Source of the DNA: Nitrospinota bacterium
GTDB lineage: Bacteria > Nitrospinota_A > UBA7883 > JACRLM01
Assembly: GCA_015231995.1 (NCBI GenBank)
Contig: JADGAO010000009.1
Span: forward strand, 1-28,499
DNA: 28,499 nt
Reading direction: 5' to 3'
Every line of letters begins with the position of its first letter. The stretch's first letter is position 1. The position numbers were made by a program, and so were the translations under genes. Shown here piece after piece: positions 14,316 to 22,147 of the stretch. Below the pieces are notes generated by a model that did not search any database, had not been told where the DNA came from, and saw only the letters and a program-made list of their open reading frames with translations.

Positions 14316-15488
14316 GTGACGTTCGATAAACCTCTTTTTCCAGTGACTGTAGTGGGAAGCCTGCCACGCTCCAAGGAAGTTTTGCAGGCGCTCAAGCGTA
14401 AGACCAGGGGCGATATAACCTCCGAAGAATTCAGATACATCACCGGCAAAGCCGTTCTGGATTGTCTTAAGCTACAGGACGATGCTGGCGTCGAAATAGT
14501 AAGCGACGGGGAGCAGAGGCGCGACAGCTTCTTTTCCTTCGTGGCCGAGCACATTGAAGGGGCGCGGCTGATGACCCTGGCGGATATGCTGGAGTTCGTG
14601 GAGGACAAGGCCGCCTTCGAACGGCTTTTAAGCGCGCTGGACGTGCCAGCTTTCGCCATCAAGAATCCTGTTGCGGTAGGCAAACTCAAAAGAAAAACTC
14701 CGCTGGCGCTTAACGATTTCCTCTACCTGAAACAGCATACCGATAAGCCGATTAAGGTGACTTTGCCCGGCCCATACCTGATGACACGCTCCATGTGGGT
14801 CAAGGCGCTCTCCAGTAAGTTCTACCCAGATAAGGAATCGCTGGGAAATGACATTGTCCGCATCCTGCGCGCGGAGTTGATGGATCTGCGCGATAACGGT
14901 TGCCGGTTCGTTCAGTTTGACGAGCCTGTGCTGACCGAGGTGGCCTTCGCCGGGCCGAACGAAACGCACACTTTCATGTGCGCGGCCCTTTCGGAAAAAA
15001 GTAGTCCGAAAGAGGAGTTGGATTTCGCCGTGGAGTTGATTAACCGGGTGGTCGAGGGGATCGGGCCAGAAATGAAGACCGCCTTGCATGTTTGCCGGGG
15101 CAACTGGAGCCAGAAGGAGAATGTTCTCCTGCGCGGCGCATACGACCCGCTCATCCCATATTTTTCCCGCATGAACGTAAACCAGTTCGTTCTCGAATAC
15201 GCCACCGACCGCGCCGGGAGCATCGAAGCCTTGGCCGGCCTGCCCGCCAATAAGGAGATCGGGCTTGGCGTGGTTGATCCCCGCACGCCGGAAGTGGAGA
15301 CCGTGGAGTTCGTGATAAACAAGGTGAAGACGCTACTCAAATACCGGAAGCCGGATCAGATATACCTCAATTCTGATTGTGGATTCGGCACGTTCTCGGA
15401 CAGGCCGATGAACACGCCGGAAATAGCGGGGGAAAAGATGCGCGTGATGAGCAAGGCGGCGAAGATACTACGGAGCAACCTGAAATGA
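14316..15488 (+). CDS. Short MetE-like (cobalamin-independent methionine synthase C-terminal) methyltransferase
   Basis: A 390-residue protein equivalent to the catalytic C-terminal barrel of MetE, without the MetE N-terminal domain. The opening FPVTVVGSLPRSKEVLQAL and SDGEQRRDSFF match the family. Zinc-ligand candidates are all present: His258 and Cys260 (LHVCRGN), Glu294 (VLEYATDR) and Cys355 (DCGFGTF). The Glu-to-Cys spacing of 61 equals that in E. coli MetE (665 to 726). Short forms such as core-MetE/Mes proteins transfer methyl groups to homocysteine from donors other than polyglutamyl folate; other thiol acceptors are conceivable. GTG 14316, preceded by GGAG, is preferred over an ATG at 14217 that would overlap the OsmC gene by 85 nt. 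It overlaps the next gene by 4 nt (ATGA). Confidence 0.88.
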   Translation: MTFDKPLFPVTVVGSLPRSKEVLQALKRKTRGDITSEEFRYITGKAVLDCLKLQDDAGVEIVSDGEQRRDSFFSFVAEHIEGARLMTLADMLEFVEDKAAFERLLSALDVPAFAIKNPVAVGKLKRKTPLALNDFLYLKQHTDKPIKVTLPGPYLMTRSMWVKALSSKFYPDKESLGNDIVRILRAELMDLRDNGCRFVQFDEPVLTEVAFAGPNETHTFMCAALSEKSSPKEELDFAVELINRVVEGIGPEMKTALHVCRGNWSQKENVLLRGAYDPLIPYFSRMNVNQFVLEYATDRAGSIEALAGLPANKEIGLGVVDPRTPEVETVEFVINKVKTLLKYRKPDQIYLNSDCGFGTFSDRPMNTPEIAGEKMRVMSKAAKILRSNLK

Positions 15489-16078
15489 CGGGCTCAACTT
15501 CCAATTCCAATATCCCGTATCGCCTGATGTTGGCTGTCTTCGTCATCACAATGCTTGCTTATGTGGGACTGGAGCTGGCCACATTCACCCCGCCCTCGTC
15601 TGCGGAGGCGGCTAAAAAATGTGGGTTGGCCGGGGAAGACCTTGACGCGATAGCCGAGATTCAAAGCATGACGCCGACACAGATGTGGTGGACTGGTTTT
15701 GTCAACACGCAGGAATATTGGAACGTCGTAAGCGCAGGGCTTGCCGGAGCCTTTATCGCCTTTGGTTTTTCCGCCGCGCGTCGCGTTGGCGCAGGGGTCG
15801 CCTCTGGAGCCGTCGTTGGAGGGGGAGTTCTGGCTTTCCTGACGATATGTCTGGGCTGTCTTGCGCCCGTCCTATCCGTGGTCGGGATCGGTATCGGCGG
15901 TAGCATGTTGGCGGACATCCCTAAATGGCTGATGACGCTCAACACACTGCTACTGACAGGGGGAGGCACGATGTTTTTGTCCCGGAAACTCACCTCCTGC
16001 CCCGTATTGCCGACGCAGTGTTGCCTCAAAACCACGGGCAATCAAACGGGTGAGACAGAAAAACTTGCCCAAAAATAG
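15485..16078 (+). CDS. Small membrane protein with intramembrane CLGC motif, unknown function
   Basis: A 197-residue inner-membrane protein I cannot name. A hydrophobic segment at ~12-32 may be an anchor or signal. A ~55-residue polar stretch follows. Then come about three more helices near residues 82-100, 107-140 and 146-166. The third carries TICLGCLAPVLSVVGIGIGG, a Cys-x-x-Cys followed by Pro inside the membrane. The tail has four more clustered Cys (TSCPVLPTQCCLK region). A helix-borne cysteine pair followed by a Gly-rich helix loosely recalls MerT/MerC metal carriers, but there is no direct evidence for a metal. The ATG overlaps the MetE-like stop (ATGA), so it is firmly part of the operon. 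A thiol or sulfur-species transport role is speculative. Confidence 0.72.
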   Translation: MTGSTSNSNIPYRLMLAVFVITMLAYVGLELATFTPPSSAEAAKKCGLAGEDLDAIAEIQSMTPTQMWWTGFVNTQEYWNVVSAGLAGAFIAFGFSAARRVGAGVASGAVVGGGVLAFLTICLGCLAPVLSVVGIGIGGSMLADIPKWLMTLNTLLLTGGGTMFLSRKLTSCPVLPTQCCLKTTGNQTGETEKLAQK

Positions 16079-16133
16079 GAACAAAAGTATCGGGGCAGCG
16101 CCGTTCAGCTGTGTTCAAAAAGGGGAGGTTTAC

Positions 16134-17171
16134 GTGAAGGTTCGCATGAAATTAATTGGCGTTGTGGGTGCGGTTATTATGCTTATAACTGCAAACGGGG
16201 CCCACGCGGGACAAGGTTGTTCATCCATAAATGACTACAGCTCGGCTTGGGCTTCAGCTGATACTGTGGAGGGGGGGCTAGGAGTAACGGAAGACAAGAT
16301 GCCTTGGCGGATTAGCCTGGATTATTCGTACAACGATGCCAACCAGCTGATCCAGGGCACAAGCAGGCAAAAGTCGAGGGAATCGTGGCCTGCTTCAGAC
16401 GGGGCCTCTAACGGCTTAGGGGTCAGAAACCGCTACGAGAAAATGGTGGCGGGCGTTTCTTACGATTATTCCAACACAGTTACGGCAGGTATGACGATCC
16501 CCTATGTCCGCAACGAAAGGTGGGAGGATCACCATCATTACAGCGATTACACCAGCCAGGGTCTTGGAGATATCACCATTTACGGCAAATTCTGGATCAA
16601 CAAGGAAAAAGACGCCTTCAACGCGTATGTTGATCTGGCTCTTGGCGTTCCTACCGGGGCGTCCAATGAGAAGTTCACATTAATACCCGAGAAGTCCACG
16701 GAGTGGAGCTCCAAGTATAAGGCGGCTTATATCCAGGCGGGCTTGGGACAATGGGTTCCGATACTCGCGTTGGGCTTTGAAAAGAACATCGCGGACAGGA
16801 CTGCTCTTTATGGGCGCACCCAGTACAGCGACCCTCAGGGGACGAATAACGCCGACTACAAATCCGAGAGCAACCTTGTGACGAACTTAGGCGTTGGTTA
16901 CACTTTTGAGAAATCAGGTCAAAGCCTGTTTGGTGTGTCTGGACAATTCGACTATATCTACGCCCGATTCAGGAAAGATCAAAACAAAGGCGTAGATGTG
17001 GGCAATACTGGCGGCACATGGCTCGGCTTTACACCCGGCGGCTTCTACTCGCCGGATGGTGGAAAACTGAGCTTCACGGCGTCGGTGCCCCTCGGTTTGA
17101 CCTATGACGTCAACTCCATTCAGACATACGCCCCCTGGGCGTTGAATCTAGGAATCAGCCGGAGATTCTAA
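16134..17171 (+). CDS. Outer-membrane beta-barrel protein
   Basis: A 345-residue exported protein. Residues 1-25 form a Sec signal peptide ending NGAHA. The mature part is rich in alternating aromatic/polar strands (RISLDYSYND, GVSYDYSNTVTAGMTIPYV, GDITIYGKFW, AYVDLALGVPTG, LNLGISRRF) and ends in Phe, the classical outer-membrane signal recognised by the BAM complex. It resembles transporter-like or MetA-pathway-like barrels of unknown substrate. The start is GTG 16134, with AGGGGAGG at 16121-16128; a longer ORF reading (16050) would overlap the preceding gene. Base composition looks less GC-rich than the upstream genes. A hairpin terminator (17186-17210) follows closely. Confidence 0.85.
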   Translation: MKVRMKLIGVVGAVIMLITANGAHAGQGCSSINDYSSAWASADTVEGGLGVTEDKMPWRISLDYSYNDANQLIQGTSRQKSRESWPASDGASNGLGVRNRYEKMVAGVSYDYSNTVTAGMTIPYVRNERWEDHHHYSDYTSQGLGDITIYGKFWINKEKDAFNAYVDLALGVPTGASNEKFTLIPEKSTEWSSKYKAAYIQAGLGQWVPILALGFEKNIADRTALYGRTQYSDPQGTNNADYKSESNLVTNLGVGYTFEKSGQSLFGVSGQFDYIYARFRKDQNKGVDVGNTGGTWLGFTPGGFYSPDGGKLSFTASVPLGLTYDVNSIQTYAPWALNLGISRRF

Positions 17172-17185
17172 TTCAGTTAGATACA

Positions 17186-17210
17186 CCCCCGGCTTTCCCG
17201 GGGGTTGTTT
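17186..17210 (+). terminator. Rho-independent terminator or attenuator after the beta-barrel gene
   Basis: CCCCCGG (17186-17192) and CCGGGGG (17198-17204) form a perfect 7-bp stem with a 5-nt loop, followed by TTGTTT. The next gene starts only 18 nt further on, so it may act as a partial terminator or stabilise the 3' end of the upstream transcript. Confidence 0.7.
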
Positions 17211-17227
17211 AACCAAAGAAAGAGAAC

Positions 17228-17950
17228 ATGAAAAAATTTCCTGATCCATTCTTGCAGGCTTGGCTTGCCCTGTTTTTATTTGCATTGCCGTATCCTGCGC
17301 AAGCCGGCGAAAACGAAATACGCCAAATGTTAGAAAGCAAATTCCCCAACAAGGGCAAGATTGAGCATATTATCAAGACCCCCTATTCTGGCCTTTATGA
17401 AATCCTTATCGGCGATCAACTGATTTACGCCGATGAACGTGGCGAGTATCTGTTTGACGGTAGCGTGATCGAGGTAAAAAGCCGCGCTAATATCACTGAA
17501 GAGCGCCACAGTAAGTTAATCAGAGTTGACTTTGACAACCTGCCGTTCGATCTTGCGGTGAAGAAAGTAAAAGGCAATGGCAAACGCAAGCTGGCTCTTT
17601 TCACTGATCCCAATTGCGAATATTGCAAACGTCTGGAAAAAGAATTAACCAAAGTTTCCGACATAACACTGTATATATTTTTATACCCGATATTCCAGGG
17701 TTCGGATGAGATCGTGCGCAATGTGAGTTGCTCAAAGGATCCGGTCAACGCATGGGACGATTTGATGCTCAACGGCATTGCGCCAGCCAGCGCAGTCTGC
17801 AAGACATTTACCGATAAAGTGTTGGCATTGGGGAAAAAGTTGCGTATGAAAGGAACACCCAACCTGATTTTCGCCAACGGAATGCGCGCTCCGGGATACC
17901 TTTCTGTGGAAGAACTGGAAAAGAGCCTTAACGAGGTCAGCAAAAACTAG
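17228..17950 (+). CDS. DsbC/DsbG-like periplasmic disulfide isomerase
   Basis: A 240-residue secreted thioredoxin-fold protein. Residues 1-26 are a signal peptide ending PAQA. Residues ~27-95 match the DsbC dimerisation domain, including YADERGEYLFDGSVIEV. The thioredoxin part has LALFTDPNCEYCKRLEKEL with the active pair Cys130-Glu-Tyr-Cys133, a second cysteine pair (Cys168, Cys191) as in DsbC's structural disulfide, and the cis-proline segment MKGTPNLIF. DsbC reshuffles wrong disulfides in the periplasm. The active motif C-E-Y-C differs from the common C-G/P-Y-C. The gene appears more AT-rich than its neighbours, hinting at acquisition. A weak ribosome-binding site (AAAGAAAGAG) precedes the ATG. 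Confidence 0.92.
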   Translation: MKKFPDPFLQAWLALFLFALPYPAQAGENEIRQMLESKFPNKGKIEHIIKTPYSGLYEILIGDQLIYADERGEYLFDGSVIEVKSRANITEERHSKLIRVDFDNLPFDLAVKKVKGNGKRKLALFTDPNCEYCKRLEKELTKVSDITLYIFLYPIFQGSDEIVRNVSCSKDPVNAWDDLMLNGIAPASAVCKTFTDKVLALGKKLRMKGTPNLIFANGMRAPGYLSVEELEKSLNEVSKN

Positions 17951-18045
17951 TTGTGGTTACGAATTTATTGGAAAAATCTCCCGAAACACGCTTGTCTGGT
18001 CAATCAACCAAATATGCGACGTATGACACTTCAAGGAGCTAGTAC

Positions 18046-19449
18046 ATGAAAAATAATTTGCTTCGAGGCGCACTCGTTTCCGCCGCTATCATCGGGGTGT
18101 GGCCAACGATGCATGCGTCGGCGGGAGACCTTGCCGGCCTGATAACGCCTGCGCGTCCCGGTTGGCCGCTCGCTCATCCTCTGGCGCAGTCTGCGCTACC
18201 TGACCCGCCACTGTCTTTGGTCGGTGACCAGCCAAAAAATCCAGCCTATGTGCCGGGATTGCCCGGCCTCCCGCAAGGCCGGATCGTGACCGATGACTAT
18301 GGCGCAAAAAAAGAGAAATTTGACGGCGTATTTATACGCAAGAGCCGTGTCGAGAAAGGCCAAGTCATTATTCCACCAGGCGGCCTCGTCTATCTTGAAG
18401 ACACGCAGGGCGGCGAAGTGGCGCTACGCGGGGAACAAATTCCCGTTCTGAGCCGTCTGCCTATGTATATAGACTACGACATGAGCATCGTCGTAAAGGA
18501 AAACGTCACAATCCCGGCAGACCAGAGCGTCGTGGTCGGAGGCCATGTCTATCACTACGACACCATAATAGGCCACGAACGGATGATGAATCACACATTG
18601 CATGTGAAGACGATCGCCGGAACGGACTGGGATTGGGCGTTTGGCAATCCGGTATTGTCGTCAACCGAGCCTGGATGGTGGGGCATGAAGTTCACACAGC
18701 TTTACAATCAGGGACAGGCGCGTGAAGTGACGCCAAAAAGCCTGGTGTTCGACTGGCTTTCTGGGGTGCGCATGGATCGCATCCTGCTTGCGGAGGAAAA
18801 GGTATTCGCCGGCCTGGCGGATCCCGCTCAAGAGTGGAAGGCTGGTAAATACACAGTGCGCCTGATCAGCGTTGATGCGGCGGCTGGGTCTGCCCGGATT
18901 CAGGTACTTGAAGGCAAAACGGTGAAGCTTGACCGGACGCTTGGCCCGGCGAACAAGGAACGTCTCATCGAGGATACGGCTTCGCGCAAGGCGATTGTGT
19001 TTGAATACGACGACATCGCCGGTTTCCTCGTGCCATGGCCAGCGACCATAAAAGATGGGAAGGCCAACCTTAAAATATATGCGAAGGCTAGTAGCCTGCG
19101 TTATGGCGATACGTATGCGGGCGATCCACGCTTCGCCGTCTATCCGGTTGGATGCCCCACCGGCCATAATTTTGGATTCATGCTGGTCAACAAGGATGAA
19201 ATTCGAGTCGCCCCAGGGGCCTCGCTAGATGGCCCGGAGAAGCACTTCAAGATCGTCGTAACCGAGATATCGGATGCCGACGTGCGCGCCTGGCACATCG
19301 CAGATCGGGACGGTAACCGCTCCGTCAACCTTGGCGGAACCGGTGTCACCAACATCGATCTGGTTCTTGGTCAGGGGCGTGTGGCAGGGCAATTGGTACT
19401 CAAGGAGTTTGGACGCTCCATTGGAGTTCATAACATTAAAGCCCCTTAA
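18046..19449 (+). CDS. Large secreted protein of unknown function
   Basis: A 467-residue protein I do not recognise. Residues 1-26 are a Sec signal peptide (ending HASAG), so it is periplasmic, surface-bound or released. The mature part is largely beta-strand-like, with a Pro-rich start (residues ~34-82, including YVPGLPGLPQG), a GVFIRKSRVEKGQVIIPPGG segment, a histidine/tyrosine-rich stretch near 165-185 (GHVYHYDTIIGHERMMNH) and a Trp-rich segment near 195-210 (DWDWAFG, PGWWGMKF). There is one cysteine in the mature protein (VGCPTGH). No membrane anchor is visible after the signal. AAGGAG precedes the ATG. It lies between the DsbC-like and AhpD-like genes and is likely co-expressed; the His/Tyr/Trp cluster could bind metal or ligand, which is conjecture. 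Confidence 0.75.
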   Translation: MKNNLLRGALVSAAIIGVWPTMHASAGDLAGLITPARPGWPLAHPLAQSALPDPPLSLVGDQPKNPAYVPGLPGLPQGRIVTDDYGAKKEKFDGVFIRKSRVEKGQVIIPPGGLVYLEDTQGGEVALRGEQIPVLSRLPMYIDYDMSIVVKENVTIPADQSVVVGGHVYHYDTIIGHERMMNHTLHVKTIAGTDWDWAFGNPVLSSTEPGWWGMKFTQLYNQGQAREVTPKSLVFDWLSGVRMDRILLAEEKVFAGLADPAQEWKAGKYTVRLISVDAAAGSARIQVLEGKTVKLDRTLGPANKERLIEDTASRKAIVFEYDDIAGFLVPWPATIKDGKANLKIYAKASSLRYGDTYAGDPRFAVYPVGCPTGHNFGFMLVNKDEIRVAPGASLDGPEKHFKIVVTEISDADVRAWHIADRDGNRSVNLGGTGVTNIDLVLGQGRVAGQLVLKEFGRSIGVHNIKAP

Positions 19450-19475
19450 CAACAATATTTGAGGAGTAAACCACA

Positions 19476-19847
19476 ATGTTCAATGCGCGGGAGCGGCTTA
19501 ACAATTTCCAGAATGGGGTTGGCGTTCTGATGAATGAAAACCCGGAAACGACAAAGGCCCTGATGGGTTTTGTGGGCGCGTCGCTGGCGAAGGACGCCTT
19601 GACCGTCCGCGAGAAGGAACTGGTGGCGATTGGCATATCCGTCCACACTGGTTGCGAAGACTGCATAGCCGTGCATACCTACAAGGCGCTGGAGGCCGGT
19701 TGCACACGAAAGGAAATCCTGGAAGCTTCCGGCGTGGCGATAATGCTCGGCGGAGGCCCCGTGTTGGGCGCGTCCGCTTCGTTGCTGATCACCGCTCTCA
19801 ACGAGTTCGAAAAAGATTTTAACGGTAAAGGCTCGGCTCGCGCGTAA
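19476..19847 (+). CDS. AhpD-like / carboxymuconolactone decarboxylase-family protein
   Basis: A 123-residue all-helical cytoplasmic protein of the CMD/AhpD superfamily. It has the reactive motif GCEDCIAVHTYKAL with Cys60, Cys63 and His67 (C-x2-C-x3-H), and the upstream proton-relay-type Glu47 (TVREKELVAIGIS). The helix GCTRKEILEASGVAIMLGGGP also fits the family. AhpD-type members are thiol-disulfide reductants for peroxiredoxins; others are lactone decarboxylases, but the CxxC favours the redox role. It is the last gene of the nine-gene run, 26 nt after the secreted protein, with GAGGAG before the ATG, and is followed by a strong terminator. A dithiol partner for the DsrE/OsmC-type proteins upstream is a plausible role. 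Confidence 0.92.
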   Translation: MFNARERLNNFQNGVGVLMNENPETTKALMGFVGASLAKDALTVREKELVAIGISVHTGCEDCIAVHTYKALEAGCTRKEILEASGVAIMLGGGPVLGASASLLITALNEFEKDFNGKGSARA

Positions 19848-19869
19848 TACGCTCAGGCTCACCCCCTGG

Positions 19870-19909
19870 CTCCTCTCCCGCTGGTAAAGGCGGGGGAGGA
19901 GAGTTTTTT
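19870..19909 (+). terminator. Strong rho-independent terminator of the sulfur/thiol cluster
   Basis: CTCCTCTCCCGC (19870-19881) pairs with GCGGGGGAGGAG (19890-19901), a 12-bp stem with one T-G wobble and an 8-nt loop, followed by a run of six T (19904-19909). It separates the plus-strand cluster from the converging minus-strand prmA, whose stop is at 19914. Confidence 0.9.
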
Positions 19910-19913
19910 CAAA

Positions 19914-20765
19914 CTACCCGGGCCTTCTCATCACAAGCGCCGTCCATTCGTCTTTGTCTATCCGCTCGACATTGGTAAACCCGGCGCGCTCGAACGCGTC
20001 CTGCGCTGGCTCGCCCTGTTCCAGCCGCAGTCCTGACGCGATGAGCGTACCGCTACTTTTCAGTTTAGCGTAGAATGCTGGGGCCAGTACGGTCAGGGCA
20101 TTGAGAAAAAGGTTAGCCACAATTATGTCCACATACGGCTCATCCACGCAGTCAATGGTTCCATCGCGGATTTCCACCTTCGTCTCAAGGCTGTTGATCT
20201 CCACATTCTCCTTTGCCACGATTGTCGCCTCCGGGTCGTTATCCACTCCGATGACGCGCTCCGCGCCAGACAATGCCGCTGTTATAGCAAGTATTCCTGA
20301 CCCGCAACCGACATCCAGAACCAAACCGGTGGAGAATCGTTCCAGCGACTCCATGCATATTGCCGTAGCGGGATGATGCCCAGTGCCAAATGCCATGCCG
20401 GGGTCGAGCGTGATAATTTTCCTGTTTTCAGGAATCGGGCCGCGCCACCACGACGGAACGATTACAAGCGACTCTCCAATGGGAAGCGGTGTGAAAGACT
20501 CCTTCCATTTCTTGAGCCAGTCTTCGTGGGGCTTTTTTTCAATTACGGGCAGGTGGAAGAGCGCTTCGGGAAACTGTGCGCGAAGGGAGTTTACAATTTC
20601 GTGGACGGCCTCCGGCGAAAACGTGGCGGAGTCGAGCCAGAGCGTTATCTCAGCTCCATCCGCAACCTCGACTGCGAGGTTATGGTCGTAGGCGAGCGCG
20701 CCTGCGACTTCTTCCACATCGGCCCCATCAACCTTGATAAGAGCCTTGATCCAACTGGATGCCAT
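19914..20765 (-). CDS. prmA: Ribosomal protein L11 methyltransferase
   Basis: Trimethylates lysines (and the N-terminus in some species) of ribosomal protein L11 using SAM. The 283-residue length is normal. It has the substrate-recognition domain (residues ~1-85), the linker EDWLKKWKESFTPLPIG, the family signature TLDPGMAFGTGHHPATAIC, the SAM-binding VLDVGCGSGILAI and the NLFLNAL catalytic-region motif (NPxxx-like). The start at 20765 gives MASSWIKALIKV. It lies 11 nt downstream of hemC, the last gene in the minus-strand haem run. Confidence 0.95.
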   Translation of the reverse strand: MASSWIKALIKVDGADVEEVAGALAYDHNLAVEVADGAEITLWLDSATFSPEAVHEIVNSLRAQFPEALFHLPVIEKKPHEDWLKKWKESFTPLPIGESLVIVPSWWRGPIPENRKIITLDPGMAFGTGHHPATAICMESLERFSTGLVLDVGCGSGILAITAALSGAERVIGVDNDPEATIVAKENVEINSLETKVEIRDGTIDCVDEPYVDIIVANLFLNALTVLAPAFYAKLKSSGTLIASGLRLEQGEPAQDAFERAGFTNVERIDKDEWTALVMRRPG

Positions 20766-20776
20766 GCGATTGGGCG

Positions 20777-21700
20777 CTATTGCCCGTAAGCTTCTTTCAG
20801 AATCGCCCCGGCGCCGCCCTGCAAAAGCTCCTCGGCGAGGGCGATGCCAAGCTCCTCATGTTTTCCAACGAGGCCTGTTTTTGCTTTGCGGTGAATCACC
20901 GATCCGTCCAACGCGCCGACTAATCCTTCCATCGTCACAGACTTGCCATCAACCGTGGCATGGCCCGCGATGGGAACCTGACATCCGCCTTCGAGGTGAG
21001 TCAGAAAAGCCCGTTCAGTCTCCACGGCGATACGTGTTTTGGCATGGTCGAGAAAGCCGATGAGGTCGAGCACACGCTTGTCGCCGATACGCGCTTCCAC
21101 TCCAACCGCGCCCTGCGCCACGGCGGGAAGAGAGTCGGTGACGCTCATATGTTCGGTGATGAAGCTCTCCTGTTTCATCCGTATGAGCCCGGCGGCGGCG
21201 AGGATGATTGCGTCCATTCCTTTTTCTTCCATCTTCTTCAGGCGTGTGCCGACGTTGCCACGCAGGGAGATTATCTTCAAGTCGGGCCGTCTGCTTAGTA
21301 TCTGCGTCTGCCTTCGCAAAGACGATGTGCCGACCACCGCGCCCTGCGGCAGTTCGTTGAACGACTTTACATTCCGCGCCACGAAAGCGTCACGCGGGTC
21401 TTCCCGTTCGCATATCGCCGCGATGAACAACCCGTCCGGCAGGGCCGTTGGCACGTCTTTCATCGAGTGGACGGCGATGTCCACGCTCTTGTCGAGAAGC
21501 GCGTTCTCGATCTCTTTAACGAACAGCCCCTTGCCGCCGACCTTAGCGAGAGCCACATCGAGGATTTTGTCCCCCTGCGTCTGGATGCCGACAAGCTCCA
21601 CGGTGAGGCCGGGATGTTTTGCGATAAGCTGGGCCTTCACCCATTCCGCCTGCCACAGGGCAAGAGGGCTGACGCGAGTGCCGATTTTTATGTTTGCCAA
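20777..21700 (-). CDS. hemC: Porphobilinogen deaminase (hydroxymethylbilane synthase)
   Basis: Polymerises four porphobilinogen units to hydroxymethylbilane, the third common step of tetrapyrrole synthesis. The 307-residue protein opens with IGTRVSPLALWQAEWV, carries the catalytic-loop segment VHSMKDVPTALPDG, the RRQTQILSRRPDL stretch with RGNVGTRLKK, and the dipyrromethane-cofactor cysteine in LEGGCQVPIAGH. The start codon is TTG (forward CAA at 21698-21700), with AGGTG just upstream. It is separated from hemA by the nucleotidyltransferase/HEPN cassette, with a 63-nt gap after the HEPN stop. No hemD or hemB is in the window. Confidence 0.96.
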   Translation of the reverse strand: MANIKIGTRVSPLALWQAEWVKAQLIAKHPGLTVELVGIQTQGDKILDVALAKVGGKGLFVKEIENALLDKSVDIAVHSMKDVPTALPDGLFIAAICEREDPRDAFVARNVKSFNELPQGAVVGTSSLRRQTQILSRRPDLKIISLRGNVGTRLKKMEEKGMDAIILAAAGLIRMKQESFITEHMSVTDSLPAVAQGAVGVEARIGDKRVLDLIGFLDHAKTRIAVETERAFLTHLEGGCQVPIAGHATVDGKSVTMEGLVGALDGSVIHRKAKTGLVGKHEELGIALAEELLQGGAGAILKEAYGQ

Positions 21701-21763
21701 GGAACACCTATGAGAATTAATTCTTTGTTGAATGAGTAGTCAGCTTTTATCGTGCAAGTAGCG

Positions 21764-22147
21764 TTACTTTAGAACCCCTTCAACACGTTCAATCAAAGAG
21801 CCAGCCAAACTTAGAGCCTCCTTCCGATCAATAGGGCCTTCATCTGCCAGAAATGATTCATAACGGAACTGAACTGCGTAAGCGTTGTATTCAACTAGTT
21901 CAAACAAAGCTTCCGTGCTTACGCCCCGGCCATCCAGAAGAGTCAACAAATGCCTCAAGTCGTGTGTTTTGGGGTATTTCACTCCAAGAAAAGAAAGCCA
22001 CGCCTTAATCGCTTTTTCCGCCGTCTGCTGGACGTGAAATCCAAAGATGCTGTCATCAAATACTTCCGCATCTATCATCCCGCCGAGAGCCTTGAAATCC
22101 TTTTTCGCAAGCTCCAGCATCATCCGCGCATGTTCAATGTCGCTCAT
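21764..22147 (-). CDS. HEPN-domain protein paired with nucleotidyltransferases
   Basis: A 127-residue helical protein of the HEPN superfamily: ARMMLELAKKDFKAL in helix 1, the GFHVQQTAEKAIKAWL helix typical of HEPN partners, then YPKTHDLRHLLTLL. In MNT-HEPN toxin-antitoxin pairs the HEPN protein is often an RNase with an R-x4-6-H motif; I do not see that motif here, so it may be a non-catalytic HEPN of the substrate-binding type. The ATG at 22147 is preferred over an upstream start at 22186: AAGGTGG precedes it, and it overlaps the end of the upstream nucleotidyltransferase by 14 nt, the usual arrangement for these pairs. Confidence 0.85.
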   Translation of the reverse strand: MSDIEHARMMLELAKKDFKALGGMIDAEVFDDSIFGFHVQQTAEKAIKAWLSFLGVKYPKTHDLRHLLTLLDGRGVSTEALFELVEYNAYAVQFRYESFLADEGPIDRKEALSLAGSLIERVEGVLK

